NCBI RefSeq assembly: GCF_036884655.1
Contig: NC_088359.1
Location: forward strand, 19,198,501 to 19,262,500
Direction of reading: 5' to 3'
DNA from: Musa acuminata AAA Group
Taxonomy: Eukaryota; Streptophyta; Magnoliopsida; Zingiberales; Musaceae
Length of the DNA stretch: 64,000 nt
Both the position numbers and the translations under genes were made by a program. Shown piece after piece: positions 52,785 through 63,377 of the stretch; positions within the stretch are counted from its first letter, which is position 1, and every line of letters starts with the position of its first letter. The notes under the pieces are model-generated. The model was not told the origin of the DNA, did not search any database, and worked only from the letters and a program-made list of their open reading frames with translations.

Positions 52785-54650
52785 TATTAGGAATGAGTCG
52801 GCACTAAGAGGGGGGGGGGGCGTGAATTAGTGCAACGGTAAAATCATGTTGGTTCTAAAAGTGTTTCATACAATAAAAACCAAACTCGGAAGATAACTTG
52901 AAATTCAATGCTTGTTCGTTAGCGTAGATATAGTAAAAGCACAATAAGGAGGAAAGATAGTTTGCTATAAAAGTAAATTGCAAGAAAGAAACGCAAGCCA
53001 GATTTTTATAGTGATTCAATCATCGTGACCTACATCCACTCCATAGATTCCTCTTCCATCAAGGCCACTGACATCCACTATGGGTCTTCCTTCAATAGGT
53101 GAAGACCAACCATCTTTTACAACTCAATTCTCCTTTTACCGGGTTCAGGAGATAACCCTTACACCCCCACTTACTCCTCTCTCAAACTATTCTAACACTT
53201 AGAACTTTTGAGAGGAGCTCACACAAAATTGCAGTAGCATTTCTTTCTATTTTTACTCTCAAGTCTTGTGTCTGTTAACTAGGGATGAGAGGGGTATTTA
53301 TAGGCTTCAAGTTGATTCAAACTTGGAGCCTAAAAAAATCTCATCCCGGGTTTCCTAGGTATGGGCGATACCACCGCTTGTGCTGGGCGGTACCACCGCC
53401 AGTGTCAGTTTGACACTAGGCGGTACCACTGCCCAGTTTGGGCAGTACAACCACTTGATAGAGCTCGGAGACCGAGCTTTGGCGGTACCATCGCTTGACA
53501 GGGGCGGTACCACCGCCTGACAGGGGCGGTACCACCGCTAGCAACATTTTCTATTGGTGATACCATTGCCCATACCACTTGGGAGACTGAGTCTCCCAAG
53601 CGGTGCCACCGCCGACTAGGCTTTCAACATCCTGGTTGGGCCTTGAATCCATCCTGGTCGGAGACCGAGCTTTGGCGGTACCATCGCTTGACAGGGGCGG
53701 TACCATCGCTTGACAGGGGCGGTACCACCGCCTGACAGGGGCGGTACCACCACTAGCAACATTTTCTATTGGTGATACCATTGCCCATACCACTTGGGAG
53801 ACTGAGTCTCCCAGGCGGTGCCACCGCCGACTAGGCTTTCAACATCCTGGTTGGGCCTTGAATCCAGCCCAACTTCAAGCCTAGTTGGCCCCTAATAGAG
53901 TTGATGGATTACCTCCCAATCCCAACTCCAATTATGTGCTAACTACAATTCCTAAGACATATTCTATGCAAAATAAGTTTGGTTTCTTCTAGCAAACTTC
54001 CGGTGAACTTCCGACGATCTCTCGGCAATGTTCCGGCAGACTCCTGGCAAGCTCCTGGACTTCATGACGATCTTCTTGGAGATTTCCAATGAGCTTCTTT
54101 GGCAAGCTCCTGGACTTCGTTGGTTCTGGTAGAACTTCAAATAAACGTCCGGACTTCCGACGAACTCTCGAACTCCCAACGAAATCGTGTTCTTGACTCC
54201 GGGACTTCATTTTACTTTATTCCTTGCTATCGTAGTTAATCCTGCACACATAAAAGCACACTACGATCTAGACAATTATTACTAAGCATGAATCATGTCA
54301 TCCGACATGTCATTGGTCCATCAACGCTTCATCTAATTCCTCGGCTCATCATTCTCTCTTGTGGCCTATTGCCTAATCGGTCAGTTGACCTCCGCAACTC
54401 CAATATCCTTGGCACAATATCCGCTCTTCTTGGCCCGATGCTCGAATCCATGGCCCGAAGCCTTCTATCGATACATCGACCGATCCTTCGACGCGACGTC
54501 CAATCTTCTGACATGTTTTCCTCTGGCCCAACATGATTCTTCCTACTTTAAATATTTCTCCTTGATCAAAGCATCTTGCTTTACTTAAAATGCAGATCAA
54601 ATTATAAACACTTATCAATTGGTTTCATCATCAAAATACAAGATTCAACA
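52785..54650 (-). repeat. 5' LTR of E5
   Basis: 1866 bp. The minus strand starts TGTTGAATCTTGTATTTTG and ends ATTCCTAATA. It includes GGCGGTACCACCGCC-type inverted repeats (about 53355-53830) enlarged by a 193-bp tandem duplication (unit starts near 53471 and 53664). A minus-strand TATA box lies in CTATAAATACCCC near 53300. Confidence 0.87.
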
Positions 54651-56909
54651 AATTTATGATTTATTGATCTTGATGATTTCGATAAAGAAATTTGTTTTTG
54701 GTTTTAATCAATGATGCATAATGATCATGCTTAATGAATTTATCTTTCGAAATTATGCATGATGATTCTTCTGATTTATAGATCTTTGTTGTAATGAAAG
54801 TTCTTTTTTGTTTTAAATGTTGTTGCGCTTGTTTTTATTTGGCATAAAAATTTGGGCATGTTTATATGAAATCAATCATATGAATTGAAATACTACAAAG
54901 AGGAAAGCTTTCTCCTTAAAAAATTTCTCTACTTTATTGATTTTTAACTAAGTGATTGATAAAGTTATTTATGCCATTTTGAATCTCTTGAAAGTGATTT
55001 TGATGATTTGTTGATTTGAATTTAGATGAGTTTCATCTAACCATGATGTTTATCTTGATTTTCCAATATTTATAGCTTGAGATTTACCCTATATAAATCA
55101 AGATCTTTTATCCTCGATGTTTCTTTTTGCTATCTACTATCCAAATGAATCATGATTTTTTGGAATTACAATTTTTATAATTCATAATGAATTGAGAGAT
55201 ATTATACATGAATCGAGATCCTTTATGTGTTCTCTCATGACACCTTTTACTATAGGAATGTCTTTATCTATATCATGATCTTGATTTCTTGATATTTGAT
55301 AGTTGAAATCTTTCTATGAATTAAGATCATTTTCTCCTTGTTTCTTTTTCTTATTCACCAAAAAAGGGAGACTTATCTTAACAAACTATGATATGCTACT
55401 TGACATCTTGGAGAACTTATGACTAGAGATTTGTTATGCATTTCTTCCTTTCTTTATTCTTATTTACAATGACAAAAGGGAGAAAGAAAATCGCTAGCAT
55501 ATGAAGAGATTGATAAATCAATTAATGTCATTTTGAATCTCTTATGATTTTGATGATTTGAATCTAAATGAGATTTTTTCAATCAAATCATGAACCGTCT
55601 CTTGATTTCCTAACTTGAGATTTTCTTTTATGAATCAAGATTTCTTACTCTTTATTTTCATATGATTCTTGCATTTTGGTTAACATAAAATTTTCTATAT
55701 GAATCATGTCTTTTGGTATTCACATAATATTATATTTCATGATATGATTTTTATAATTCCTTGTATTCATGAAGTATATCTCATCACCAAAATTCTCCTG
55801 ATATTCTTCATGTGATGATATGAAATTATGCAAGAAATACTCATGAATTTATGTTGATGCATACAAATGAGAAGCTATGATCATACATGGTAGGATGTAA
55901 TGTAATTTGACATTTTGATACCATCATGATTTGAATTATTTATGATATGCCCATAGTAATGATCAATTTTTGGTATTATGCATAAAGTAAGGATGATATG
56001 TAAGGTTTTGAAATTGTGCATGTTTTAATTTGAAACTATAATGATGCATAAATAAGATTGATACTTTACCTTTGTCAGAATTTTAAAAGTATTGTAAAGG
56101 GAAAAATAATTACAAAATTATATTCTTCCCTTCTATTTGACAATGACAAAGGGGGAGTAAAATTTGCCAACTTGCATATTCTAAAATGATGCATTTCTAT
56201 CTTGTATTTTTTTTTCAAAAACTTGCTATCCTCCATACTTCAAAGCGATGTAACACTTACCAAATTGCTGGCTTGCTAGCTAGCTTGCATACTTCAAGAA
56301 GAAAGAAAAAGTTGCTAGTTTGCACATCATAAAGAGAAGCAAAAAGCTTGCTCATCTCAAAAGATGCAAAATTTTTTGCCAACTTTCATATGTGTAAAAT
56401 TTGCTAGCTTGAATGTTCCAAAATTATGTAAAACATACTAAATTTGCTAGCTTGCAAATTGCATGGAAAAATAATTGCTAGAAAAGCAAAAATTGCTAGC
56501 TCAAACTTTACATGTAAAGGAAGCAAAAAATTACGCTTCTCAAAAGAGAAGAAAATTAGTAGCTTGCATGATGATAAAACTTAAGACTATGTTTATTATA
56601 CATTGATTTGAAATTATGTCTAAAAAAAATGCTAGTTGCACTTCTCATTTTTGTTGATGACAAAGGGGGAGAAGATATGCTGATAATGTATAATCATGCA
56701 TGGAATGATGTATTGGATAATTTGATTATGCATGATTTTATGATCACATGTTGTAAATATTCATGATGAAATATTGCTTTGACTTGAATTCATTTTGATT
56801 TCAAGGTTCATCTCACATATGCCATATTGATAGGGGGAGTTTATTTAAACTTCAGGAGTTCAGGTTGACTTCGTCATCAATTGGTTGTTATCATAAAAAA
56901 GGAAGAGAT
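54651..56909 (+). other. E6 AT-rich 3' non-coding region
   Basis: About 2.3 kb with no coding homology. It contains several purine tracts: ACAAAAGGGAGAAAG near 55492, ACAAAGGGGGAGTAAA near 56153, ACAAAGGGGGAGAAG near 56660 and the terminal one at 56893-56909. A cluster of TTGCTAGCTTGCAT-like words lies at about 56265-56580. It forms an imperfect inverted pair with 49595 to about 51500. Confidence 0.65.
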
Positions 56910-57423
56910 TGTTGAATCTCAGATTTTGATGATGAAACCAATTGATAGTGTTTATGAATTGATCTACGTTTTGAGTGACATAGGAAGCTTTGATTAGGGA
57001 GAGGTAATTAAAGCAGGAAGAATCATGCTGGGCTGGAGAAAAATATGACAGAAGATTGGATGTCGAGCCGAAGAATCAGTCGACATATCGATAGAAGGCT
57101 TCGGGCCATGGGTTCAGGCATCGAGCCAAGAAGAGCGAAAATTGAGCCAAGGAAATCAGAGTTACGGAGGTTAATTGACCAATTGGGCAATAGGCCGCAA
57201 GAGAGGACGATACGCTAAATAATCAGACGAAGCGTCGATAAATCAATGACATGTCAAACAACATTTGATTAGATTTATAATAATTATTTAGATCAAAGTA
57301 GGTTTTAAGTGTGCAGGATTAACTATCATAGCAAGGCATAAAGCAAAATGAAGTCCCAGAGTCAAAAACAAGATTTCATTGGGAGTTCGAGAGTTCATCG
57401 GAAGTCTTGATGTTCGTCGTAAG
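56910..57423 (+). repeat. 3' LTR of E6, left piece
   Basis: Begins TGTTGAATCTCAGATTTTG after a purine tract. It continues at 62316 after the T7 insertion. Confidence 0.85.
57419..57423. repeat. Target-site duplication of T7 (left)
   Basis: GTAAG before TGTTAGAG. Identical bases are at 62311-62315. Confidence 0.92.
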
Positions 57424-57849
57424 TGTTAGAGCTAGCCCTAGGAAATTTACCAAAAGGTAATTTTGGCAACCCAACAAGACAATAAAACGGAAAGAATAAA
57501 AGCGAGACAAGAACACCAGATATACGTGGTTCGGTCAATTGACTTTGACCTACATCCATGGACGAAAGAGGAGCAAATTACTATTGCAAAAGAGGGACAA
57601 TTACAAATGCCTTAGGAAGATGTTCCTAGGCCATAAAACACCCAAAAATACTAAACAAGAAAAACCAAACTATAAGTCCAAACTATTTAACTGAGTATGG
57701 ACTTAAACCAAAGCAAACACTTAGGTTTTTCTTGTGGTGCTAATTGTGGTGTATATGACTTCAAAGCCCAGGCCCTTATTTATAGTTCCAAGACGAGACA
57801 ACAAGTTTGATTTTCCCGATGTGGGACTATGGGACTTGCCAAACTAACA
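57424..57849 (-). repeat. 3' LTR of T7
   Basis: 426 bp, TGTTAGAGCTAGCCC to CAAACTAACA on the plus strand. The minus-strand TATA box TATAAATA is at 57777-57784. It differs from 61897-62310 by scattered substitutions and a ~12-base indel. Confidence 0.93.
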
Positions 57850-57864
57850 AATCTCCACCTTGGC
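57850..57864 (-). promoter_or_regulatory. Polypurine tract of T7
   Basis: The minus strand reads CCAAGGTGGAGATT directly before the 3' LTR, a form common in Tork-like copia elements. Confidence 0.85.
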
Positions 57865-57915
57865 ATGTTCCAACAAAACTTGCTCCACCTTCTTCATAAA
57901 AGCCCCAATGGGCAA

Positions 57916-58332
57916 TCACCAACTATGAACACCAACCAAGTCCAAGCACTGCTTGAACTTGTAAACCGGAAGAGGCTTCGTAAACATATCAGCTAGATTG
58001 TCCTTCGTATGAAATTTTTGAACAAGGACTTTTCCCTCAGCAATGATATCCCGAATAAAATGAAACTTCACATCGATGTGTTTTATCCTCTCATGATACA
58101 TCTGGTCTTTAGTCAAATGAATAGCACTTTGACTATCACAGTAAATTGTAGTAACACTTTGATGCAGACATAATTCGCTGAACAATCCTCTTAACCATAA
58201 AACTTCTTTGATCGCCTCTGTCACTACCATATATTCTGCCTCTGTAGTAGATAAAGCTATGACAGGTTGTAAGGAAGCTTTCCAACTAACTGCACAACCG
58301 CCAACGCAAAATACATAGCCTGTCAAAGATCT
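57916..58332 (-). pseudogene. T7 RNase H
   Basis: The frame 58326-57916 shows S-W-K-A-S-L-Q-P-V-I-A-L-S-T-T-E-A-E-Y and C-D-S-Q-S-A-I-H-L, then K-D-N-L-A-D-M-F-T-K-P-L-P, the complete C-terminus. It is joined in frame to RT except for one TGA at 58333-58335, three codons before its start. Confidence 0.88.
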
Positions 58333-59271
58333 TCATTTATCAAGATCCGCAGCATAATCAGAGTCGACGTAACCAACCAAAGTGTCACGATTTTTCCCAA
58401 ATTCCAAACAAACATCTGAAGTCCCTTGCAAGTATCTGAGAATCCACTTCACAGCCTGCCAATGTGTTTTACTTAGGCGAGACATATATCTACTAACCAC
58501 ACTGACTGCTTGTGAAATATCTGGACAAGTACAAACCATTGCATACATAATACTGCTGATGGCACTAGAATATGAAACTTTCACCATATATTCTTCCTCT
58601 TCAACTGAATGTGGTGACTGAGCAACACATAGCCGAAAATGGCTAGCAAGATGAGTACTCACTGGCTTAGCATTTTTCATGCCAAACCTCTCCAAGACTT
58701 TCTTGAGGTAATTTTTCTGAGTCAGAAATAATTTTCCAACTCCTCGATCTCTTTTGATCTCCATGCCAAGAATTTTCTTAGCTGCTCCCAAATCTTTCAT
58801 TTCAAATTCACTACTCAGTTGCATTTTCAAAGTGTGAATTTCTGACAAATTCTTAGCTGCAATAAGCATGTCATCAACATAAAGCAACAAATATACAAAA
58901 GAGCCATCAGTTAACTTCCGGAAGTAAACACAACTATCATACATGCTCCTCGTGTAACCATGACCCAACATAAAAGAATCAAACCTCTTATACCCCTGTC
59001 TTGGAGACTGCTTCAATCCATACAAGGATTTCTTTAACAAGCAAACATGGTCTTCCTTACCATCAACTTCAAATCCATGAGGTTGCTCCATATAAATTTG
59101 TTCTTCAAGTTCACCATGTAAGAAAGCTGTCTTGATATCAAGTTGCTCCAATTCCAAATCATACATGGCAACTAAAGCAAGCAAAACACAAATAGAGCTA
59201 TGTTTAACAATAGGTGAAAATACGTCATTAAAATCAACACCATGTACTTGACTATAGCCCTTTGCAACCAA
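58333..59271 (-). pseudogene. T7 reverse transcriptase
   Basis: 312 open codons. M-V-A-K-G-Y-S-Q-V-H-G-V-D-F and L-D-I-K-T-A-F-L-H-G lead to Y-G-L-K-Q-S-P-R-Q-G-Y-K-R-F and the catalytic Y-V-D-D-M-L-I-A. Q-A-V-K-W-I-L-R-Y-L-Q-G-T follows. It is close to full length for the domain. Its N-terminal linker lies in another frame (59760-59329). Confidence 0.9.
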
Positions 59272-59328
59272 TCGTGCTTTGTACCTTGCATCTTCAACCC
59301 CTGGAATACCTTCCTTCCTTTTGAAGAC

Positions 59329-60184
59329 CTATTTGCATCCAACAATTTTCTTACCCGAAGGCGGCTTCACAAGATCCCAAGTTCTATTCCGATGGAGAGA
59401 CTCAATTTCTTCATTCATCGCAATCAACCACTTAGCGGAATTATCACTAGAAACTGCATCTGAGTAAGAAGTAGGCTTACCAACTTCAATTGTCTCTTCT
59501 GCAACAGACAAAGCATATGCAACCAAATTTGCATATCTTTGTGGTGGTCGAATATCTCTCCGTGGTCTATCCTTGGCTATGGAATATTGCTCTTCCTCTA
59601 GATCATCTGCATCAGTAGACTCGGGACCACCTACTAGCATTCTTTGAGTAGAAGAGTTCGACTTAAAAGAATCTGAACTACTAATCTCAAGCTCCACCTG
59701 CTTCTGCGCACTATCATTTGTACAACTAGTAGAATCCTCTTTGGAAGATAACATAAACAATTCATCAAAAGTAACATCTCAACTGATTATAAATTTTGGG
59801 GATTTGGGATCAGAACATCATAATCTGTATCCTTTCACCCCAGAAGCATACCCAAGGAAAATGTACTTTTTAGCCCGAGGCTCTAATTTTCCTTCATTTA
59901 CATGCATGTATGTTGGACACCCAAAATTTTTTAAATCAGAGTAATCAGCAGGAGTACCTGACCAAACTTCCTCCGAAGTTTTAAAGTGTTGCAGAAGGAG
60001 CGCGGTTGACAACGTAATAGACCATATTAATCGCCTCTGCCCAAAAGTCCATTGTCAACCCTGCATTTGAGATCATACACCTCGCTCTCTCCAAGAGTGT
60101 TCTGTTCATACGTTCAGCCACACCATTTTGCTGAGGCGTCATCCTAACAGTGCGATGCCAAACGATTCCTTCATTTTCCCAGAA
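59329..60184 (-). pseudogene. T7 integrase C-terminus and RT N-terminal linker
   Basis: Frames 60012-59818 (N-F-G-C-P-T-Y-M-H-V; K-Y-I-F-L-G-Y-A-S-G-V-K-G-Y-R-L) and 59760-59329 (A-M-N-E-E-I-E-S-L-H-R-N-R-T-W-D-L-V) are separated by stops and frame changes. 60013-60184 holds P-Q-Q-N-G-V-A-E-R-M-N-R-T, carrying the third catalytic residue of integrase. Confidence 0.85.
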
Positions 60185-60598
60185 TTATTCAAAATCACCT
60201 TCACAAAATTCCATGCCATTATCTGTTCGAAGCCGCTTAATCTGTTTACCTGTTTGCTTCTCAATCAAAGCCTTCCATTGTTTAAATATTAGAAAAACAT
60301 CATTTTTATGCTTCAGAAAATAAACCCAAACTTTCCTGGAATAATTGTCAATGAAAGTCAACATATACCTGGCACCACCCTTAGATTGAACATGAGCTGG
60401 ACCCCAAAGGTCTGAATGAATATAGTCAAGAGTACCTTTCGTTTTGTGAACTGCCGGAGAAGTGAAGTTGACTCTTTTCTGCTTTCCAAAAATGCAATGT
60501 TCACAAAAGTCCAGTGGCCCAGTACTCTGTCCGCAAATTAGACCTCTTTTGCTCAATATGCTCAAACCTTTTTCGCTCATATGACCCAAACGCATATG
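60185..60598 (-). pseudogene. T7 integrase N-terminal and core part
   Basis: [10 protein letters not shown] and C-E-H-C-I-F-G-K form the H-H-C-C domain. [10 protein letters not shown] and L-R-T-D-N-G-M-E-F carry the first two catalytic Asp. A TGA in the L-W-H-M-R position breaks it from upstream, and a TAA follows G-D-F-E. Confidence 0.88.
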
Positions 60599-61222
60599 TC
60601 ATAATTTGGTGATGTCAGAATCAGACAATGATGATGACGAAACTGCAACCGAACCTGTGATAGTAGTTCCCTGCAGAATATACAAGCTACCAAACCTACA
60701 AGCTTTCATAACAACAAGAGCACTTTTAGAAACTTTCATAACTCCACCTTCAGCTGTGTATTTACACCCAAGGGCCTCTAGGGTGCCTAAAGAGATGAGA
60801 TTCTTTTTTAAATCAGGAACATGTCTAACATTAGTGAGCGTCCTCACAATACCATCATGCATTTTAATTCGGATTGTACCTCTACCAACAACATCACATG
60901 CGGCATTATTGCCCATCAAAACAATTCCACCATTACAAGATTCATATGTGGAAAACAAATCCCTATTGGGACACATGTGATAAGAACAACCTGAATCTAA
61001 AATCCATTCATTTTTAGGCCTCGTCCTGTCATCAATAGCAGAAAAAATATTTCCAACAATCTCATCAGTTGCTACACTAACTTCAGCGGATTCAGTAGTT
61101 TTTTCAACAAAGTTTTCCTTTTGCTTTAATTTATTTTTCAATTTAAAGCAATCAGATACAATATCTGCATTCCAAATTTCTATGTTTGGATTTAGATCTA
61201 GATTTAGATCTACTACTGTCAA
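60599..61222 (-). pseudogene. T7 Gag end, protease and pre-integrase
   Basis: The frame reads [10 protein letters not shown], then the protease [18 protein letters not shown] and [18 protein letters not shown]. The zinc knuckle that should precede it is broken. C-R-Y-C in the gag frame and S-D-C-F-K-L-K here are its two ends, with the His-containing middle deleted and the frame shifted near 61165. Confidence 0.85.
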
Positions 61223-61865
61223 ATTCTCTTTTATCTATTCTCCCCCTAACAACCAGACCCTCAGCCTGATTCTCTCTGCTTTCCCCAGTGATATTCCTGT
61301 CTATCTGCTCCTTAGATTTCAGTACAGATTTAATTTCTTGATATAAAACTGTTTCTTTTCCATAAATCAAAGTATCACGGAAATGCTTAAAAGATTGGGG
61401 AAGAGAACACAAGAGTAACAAAGCCTTATCCTCATCATCAATTTTTGCATCTATATTCTCCAAATCCATAACCAAAGAATCAAACTTATCAAGATGCGAG
61501 AGTATAGATGTATCTTCAATCATCCGAAGCATATATAGACTCTGCTTCAAGTAGAGACGATTCTCCACTGTCCTCTTCATGTACAAGGCTTTAAACTTGT
61601 CCCACATGCTCTTAGCCGTAATCTCCATAGCTACCTCCCGTAAAACCTCGTCAGAGAGATTTAGAATGATGCTTGATCGGACCTTCTTATCCATACCCGC
61701 AAGCTCTTCTTTTGACATATCATCTGGAATGCTCTCGGCTCCCTGTAGTTCCAAATCAACTCCGTCTTGAATCAAAATGGCCTCCATCTTGAGTTGCCAC
61801 AAGCCGAAGTTGACATTTCTGTCGAATTTCTCGACAACAATCTTTGTTATTGTCAACGTTGCCAA
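61152..61865 (-). CDS. gag: T7 Gag (truncated at the zinc knuckle)
   Basis: 237 codons. The start [15 protein letters not shown] lies 15 bases past the primer site, as is typical for copia. The UBN2-type Gag domain shows [12 protein letters not shown], then [12 protein letters not shown], and [12 protein letters not shown]. An Arg/Ser/Lys-rich C-terminus ends C-R-Y-C-I, inside what should be the CCHC knuckle, because of a deletion. Without a knuckle, RNA packaging by this Gag would be impaired. Confidence 0.87.
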   Translation of the reverse strand: MATLTITKIVVEKFDRNVNFGLWQLKMEAILIQDGVDLELQGAESIPDDMSKEELAGMDKKVRSSIILNLSDEVLREVAMEITAKSMWDKFKALYMKRTVENRLYLKQSLYMLRMIEDTSILSHLDKFDSLVMDLENIDAKIDDEDKALLLLCSLPQSFKHFRDTLIYGKETVLYQEIKSVLKSKEQIDRNITGESRENQAEGLVVRGRIDKREFDSSRSKSRSKSKHRNLECRYCI

Positions 61866-61880
61866 AAGATCCCAGAACCA

Positions 61881-61893
61881 GGCTCTAATACCA
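61881..61893 (-). promoter_or_regulatory. Primer-binding site of T7
   Basis: The minus strand reads TGGTATTAGAGCC just past the 5' LTR, one base from the tRNA-iMet complement. Confidence 0.88.
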
Positions 61894-61896
61894 GTT

Positions 61897-62310
61897 TGTT
61901 GGAGTTAGCCCCAAAAAATTTACCACAAGGTAATTTTGGCAACCCAACAAGACAATAAAACGGAAAGAATAAAAGCAAGACAAGAATACCAGATATACGT
62001 GGTTCGGTCAATTGACTTTGACCTACATCCACAGACGAAAGCTACTGCAAAAGAAGGACAATTACAAATGCCTTAGGAAGATGTTCCTAGGCCATAAAAC
62101 ACCCGAAAATACTAAACAAGAAAAACCAAACTATAAGTCCAAACTATTTAACTGAGTATGGACTTAAACCAAAGCAAACACTTAGGTTTTTCTTGTGGTG
62201 CCACTTGTGGTATATCTGACTTCAAAGCCCAGGCCCTTATTTATAGTTCCAAGACGAGACAACAAGTCTGATTTTCCTTATGTGGGACTATGGGACTTGC
62301 CAAACTAATA
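61897..62310 (-). repeat. 5' LTR of T7
   Basis: 414 bp, TGTTGGAGTTAGCCCC to CAAACTAATA on the plus strand. It pairs with 57424-57849. Confidence 0.93.
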
Positions 62311-62315
62311 GTAAG
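62311..62315. repeat. Target-site duplication of T7 (right)
   Basis: GTAAG, identical to 57419-57423. Confidence 0.92.
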
Positions 62316-63377
62316 TTCTATCGGAATTAATCGAGATGTCCAGGAGCTTACTAGAGAAGCTCATCGAAACTCGCCAATAAGATCATCATGAAGTCTAGGA
62401 ACTTACCGGGAGTCCGTTGGAACATTGCCGAGAGATCATCGAAAGTTCGCTGGAAGATCGCCGGAAGAAACCTAGACTTACATACTTATTTAGCTTAGTA
62501 AATATCTTAAAATTCATAATTAGCATATAATTTGATTGGAATTGGGCCAACTCAATTAGGGGCCAATTGGGCAAAGTTTGGGTTGTGTTGGGCCAAGTGA
62601 AAGACCTAAACAATGACCCAATAGGTGGAACTGTCATGGCATAGTCTCCGAGACTGTGTCAGGCGGTGGTACCGCCAATCTGGGTAGTGGTACCACCCAA
62701 ACACAGTCTTCTAGATGGTGGTATCACCCAGTATCAAGCTGCAGGTAGTGGTATCACCCAATGCAGGTGGTGGTACAACCTGTACCCCAAAATTTTGGGG
62801 ATTTGAATTTTGGCTCCAAGTTTTGAAGTCATTTAGGGTCTATAAAGGCCCCAACTATTCTTACATGGAGTAGGAAGAAAAGTGAACAAAAACTTTGTGT
62901 TTCTAGAGTTGAAAACCCTTGTAAAGTATAGAGTCCCTCCTAAAGTTTCGAGACCATTCTAAGGGAGAGTGTGAGGGAAGCTTTGTAAAAAGGGAATGTA
63001 AAGGTTCTCTTTTGAACCTGTTAAAAGGAGAATCAAGTTGTAAGGGTAGTTGATCTTTGCCCATTGAAGGAAGATCATTAGTGGATACTGGTGGGCTCAA
63101 TGGAAGGGGAATCGGCGGAGTGGATGTAGGTCACGATGATAGAACCACTATAAAACTTAGTTTGCATTTACTTTAAGCTCTTTACTTATATTACAAACGA
63201 CCTTACTTGCTTTACCTTCTCAATATACTCTTCCATACACTTTTAAGTTAAATTTATCTTTACGAAATGGTTTTCGTCAAAATCAATATTTCATCGTACA
63301 AAGAAATTTCAAAACCGATGATTTTTCTATTGCACTAATTCACCCCCCCCTCTCTTAGTGCCGACTCGTTCCTAACA
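62316..63377 (+). repeat. 3' LTR of E6, right piece
   Basis: Contains GGTGGTATCACCCA and GGCGGTGGTACCGCC inverted-repeat units (62655-62790), CTATAAAGGCCCC in the TATA position near 62840, a C-run, and the LTR end ACTCGTTCCTAACA. The following bases CAAGC are the expected TSD, but the 5' end is lost. Confidence 0.83.

Larger units (their letters stand above)
48706..54650 (-). mobile_element. E5: gag-only SIRE-like element, second LTR family
   Basis: Minus-strand element. 5' LTR 52785-54650, primer-site region 52771-52784, gag remnant about 52734-51840, AT-rich 3' region 49595-51839, and truncated 3' LTR 48706-49594. LTRs start TGTTGAATCT and end CCGACTCATTCCTAATA, unlike the GATCCTAACA end of E1-E4. 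No protease, integrase, RT or RNase H sequence was seen. The left end is broken at the junction with E4. Confidence 0.85.
57424..62310 (-). mobile_element. T7: complete Ty1-copia element (Tork-like), defective
   Basis: 4887 bp on the minus strand. LTRs 57424-57849 and 61897-62310, primer site 61881-61893, polypurine tract next to the 3' LTR, and a perfect 5-bp TSD inside the LTR of E6. Gag, protease, integrase, RT and RNase H occur in standard copia order but with several stops and frame changes. Size, ~420-bp LTRs and sequence style suggest the Tork lineage. It is younger than E6. Confidence 0.93.
54651..63377 (+). mobile_element. E6: 3' part of a second-family SIRE-like element
   Basis: Plus-strand relative of E5. 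The 3' non-coding region is 54651-56909, and the 3' LTR is 56910-57423 plus 62316-63377 (start TGTTGAATCTCAG, end ACTCGTTCCTAACA), split by copia element T7. No gag, primer site or 5' LTR remains; the left side ends at the E5 LTR. Confidence 0.83.
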
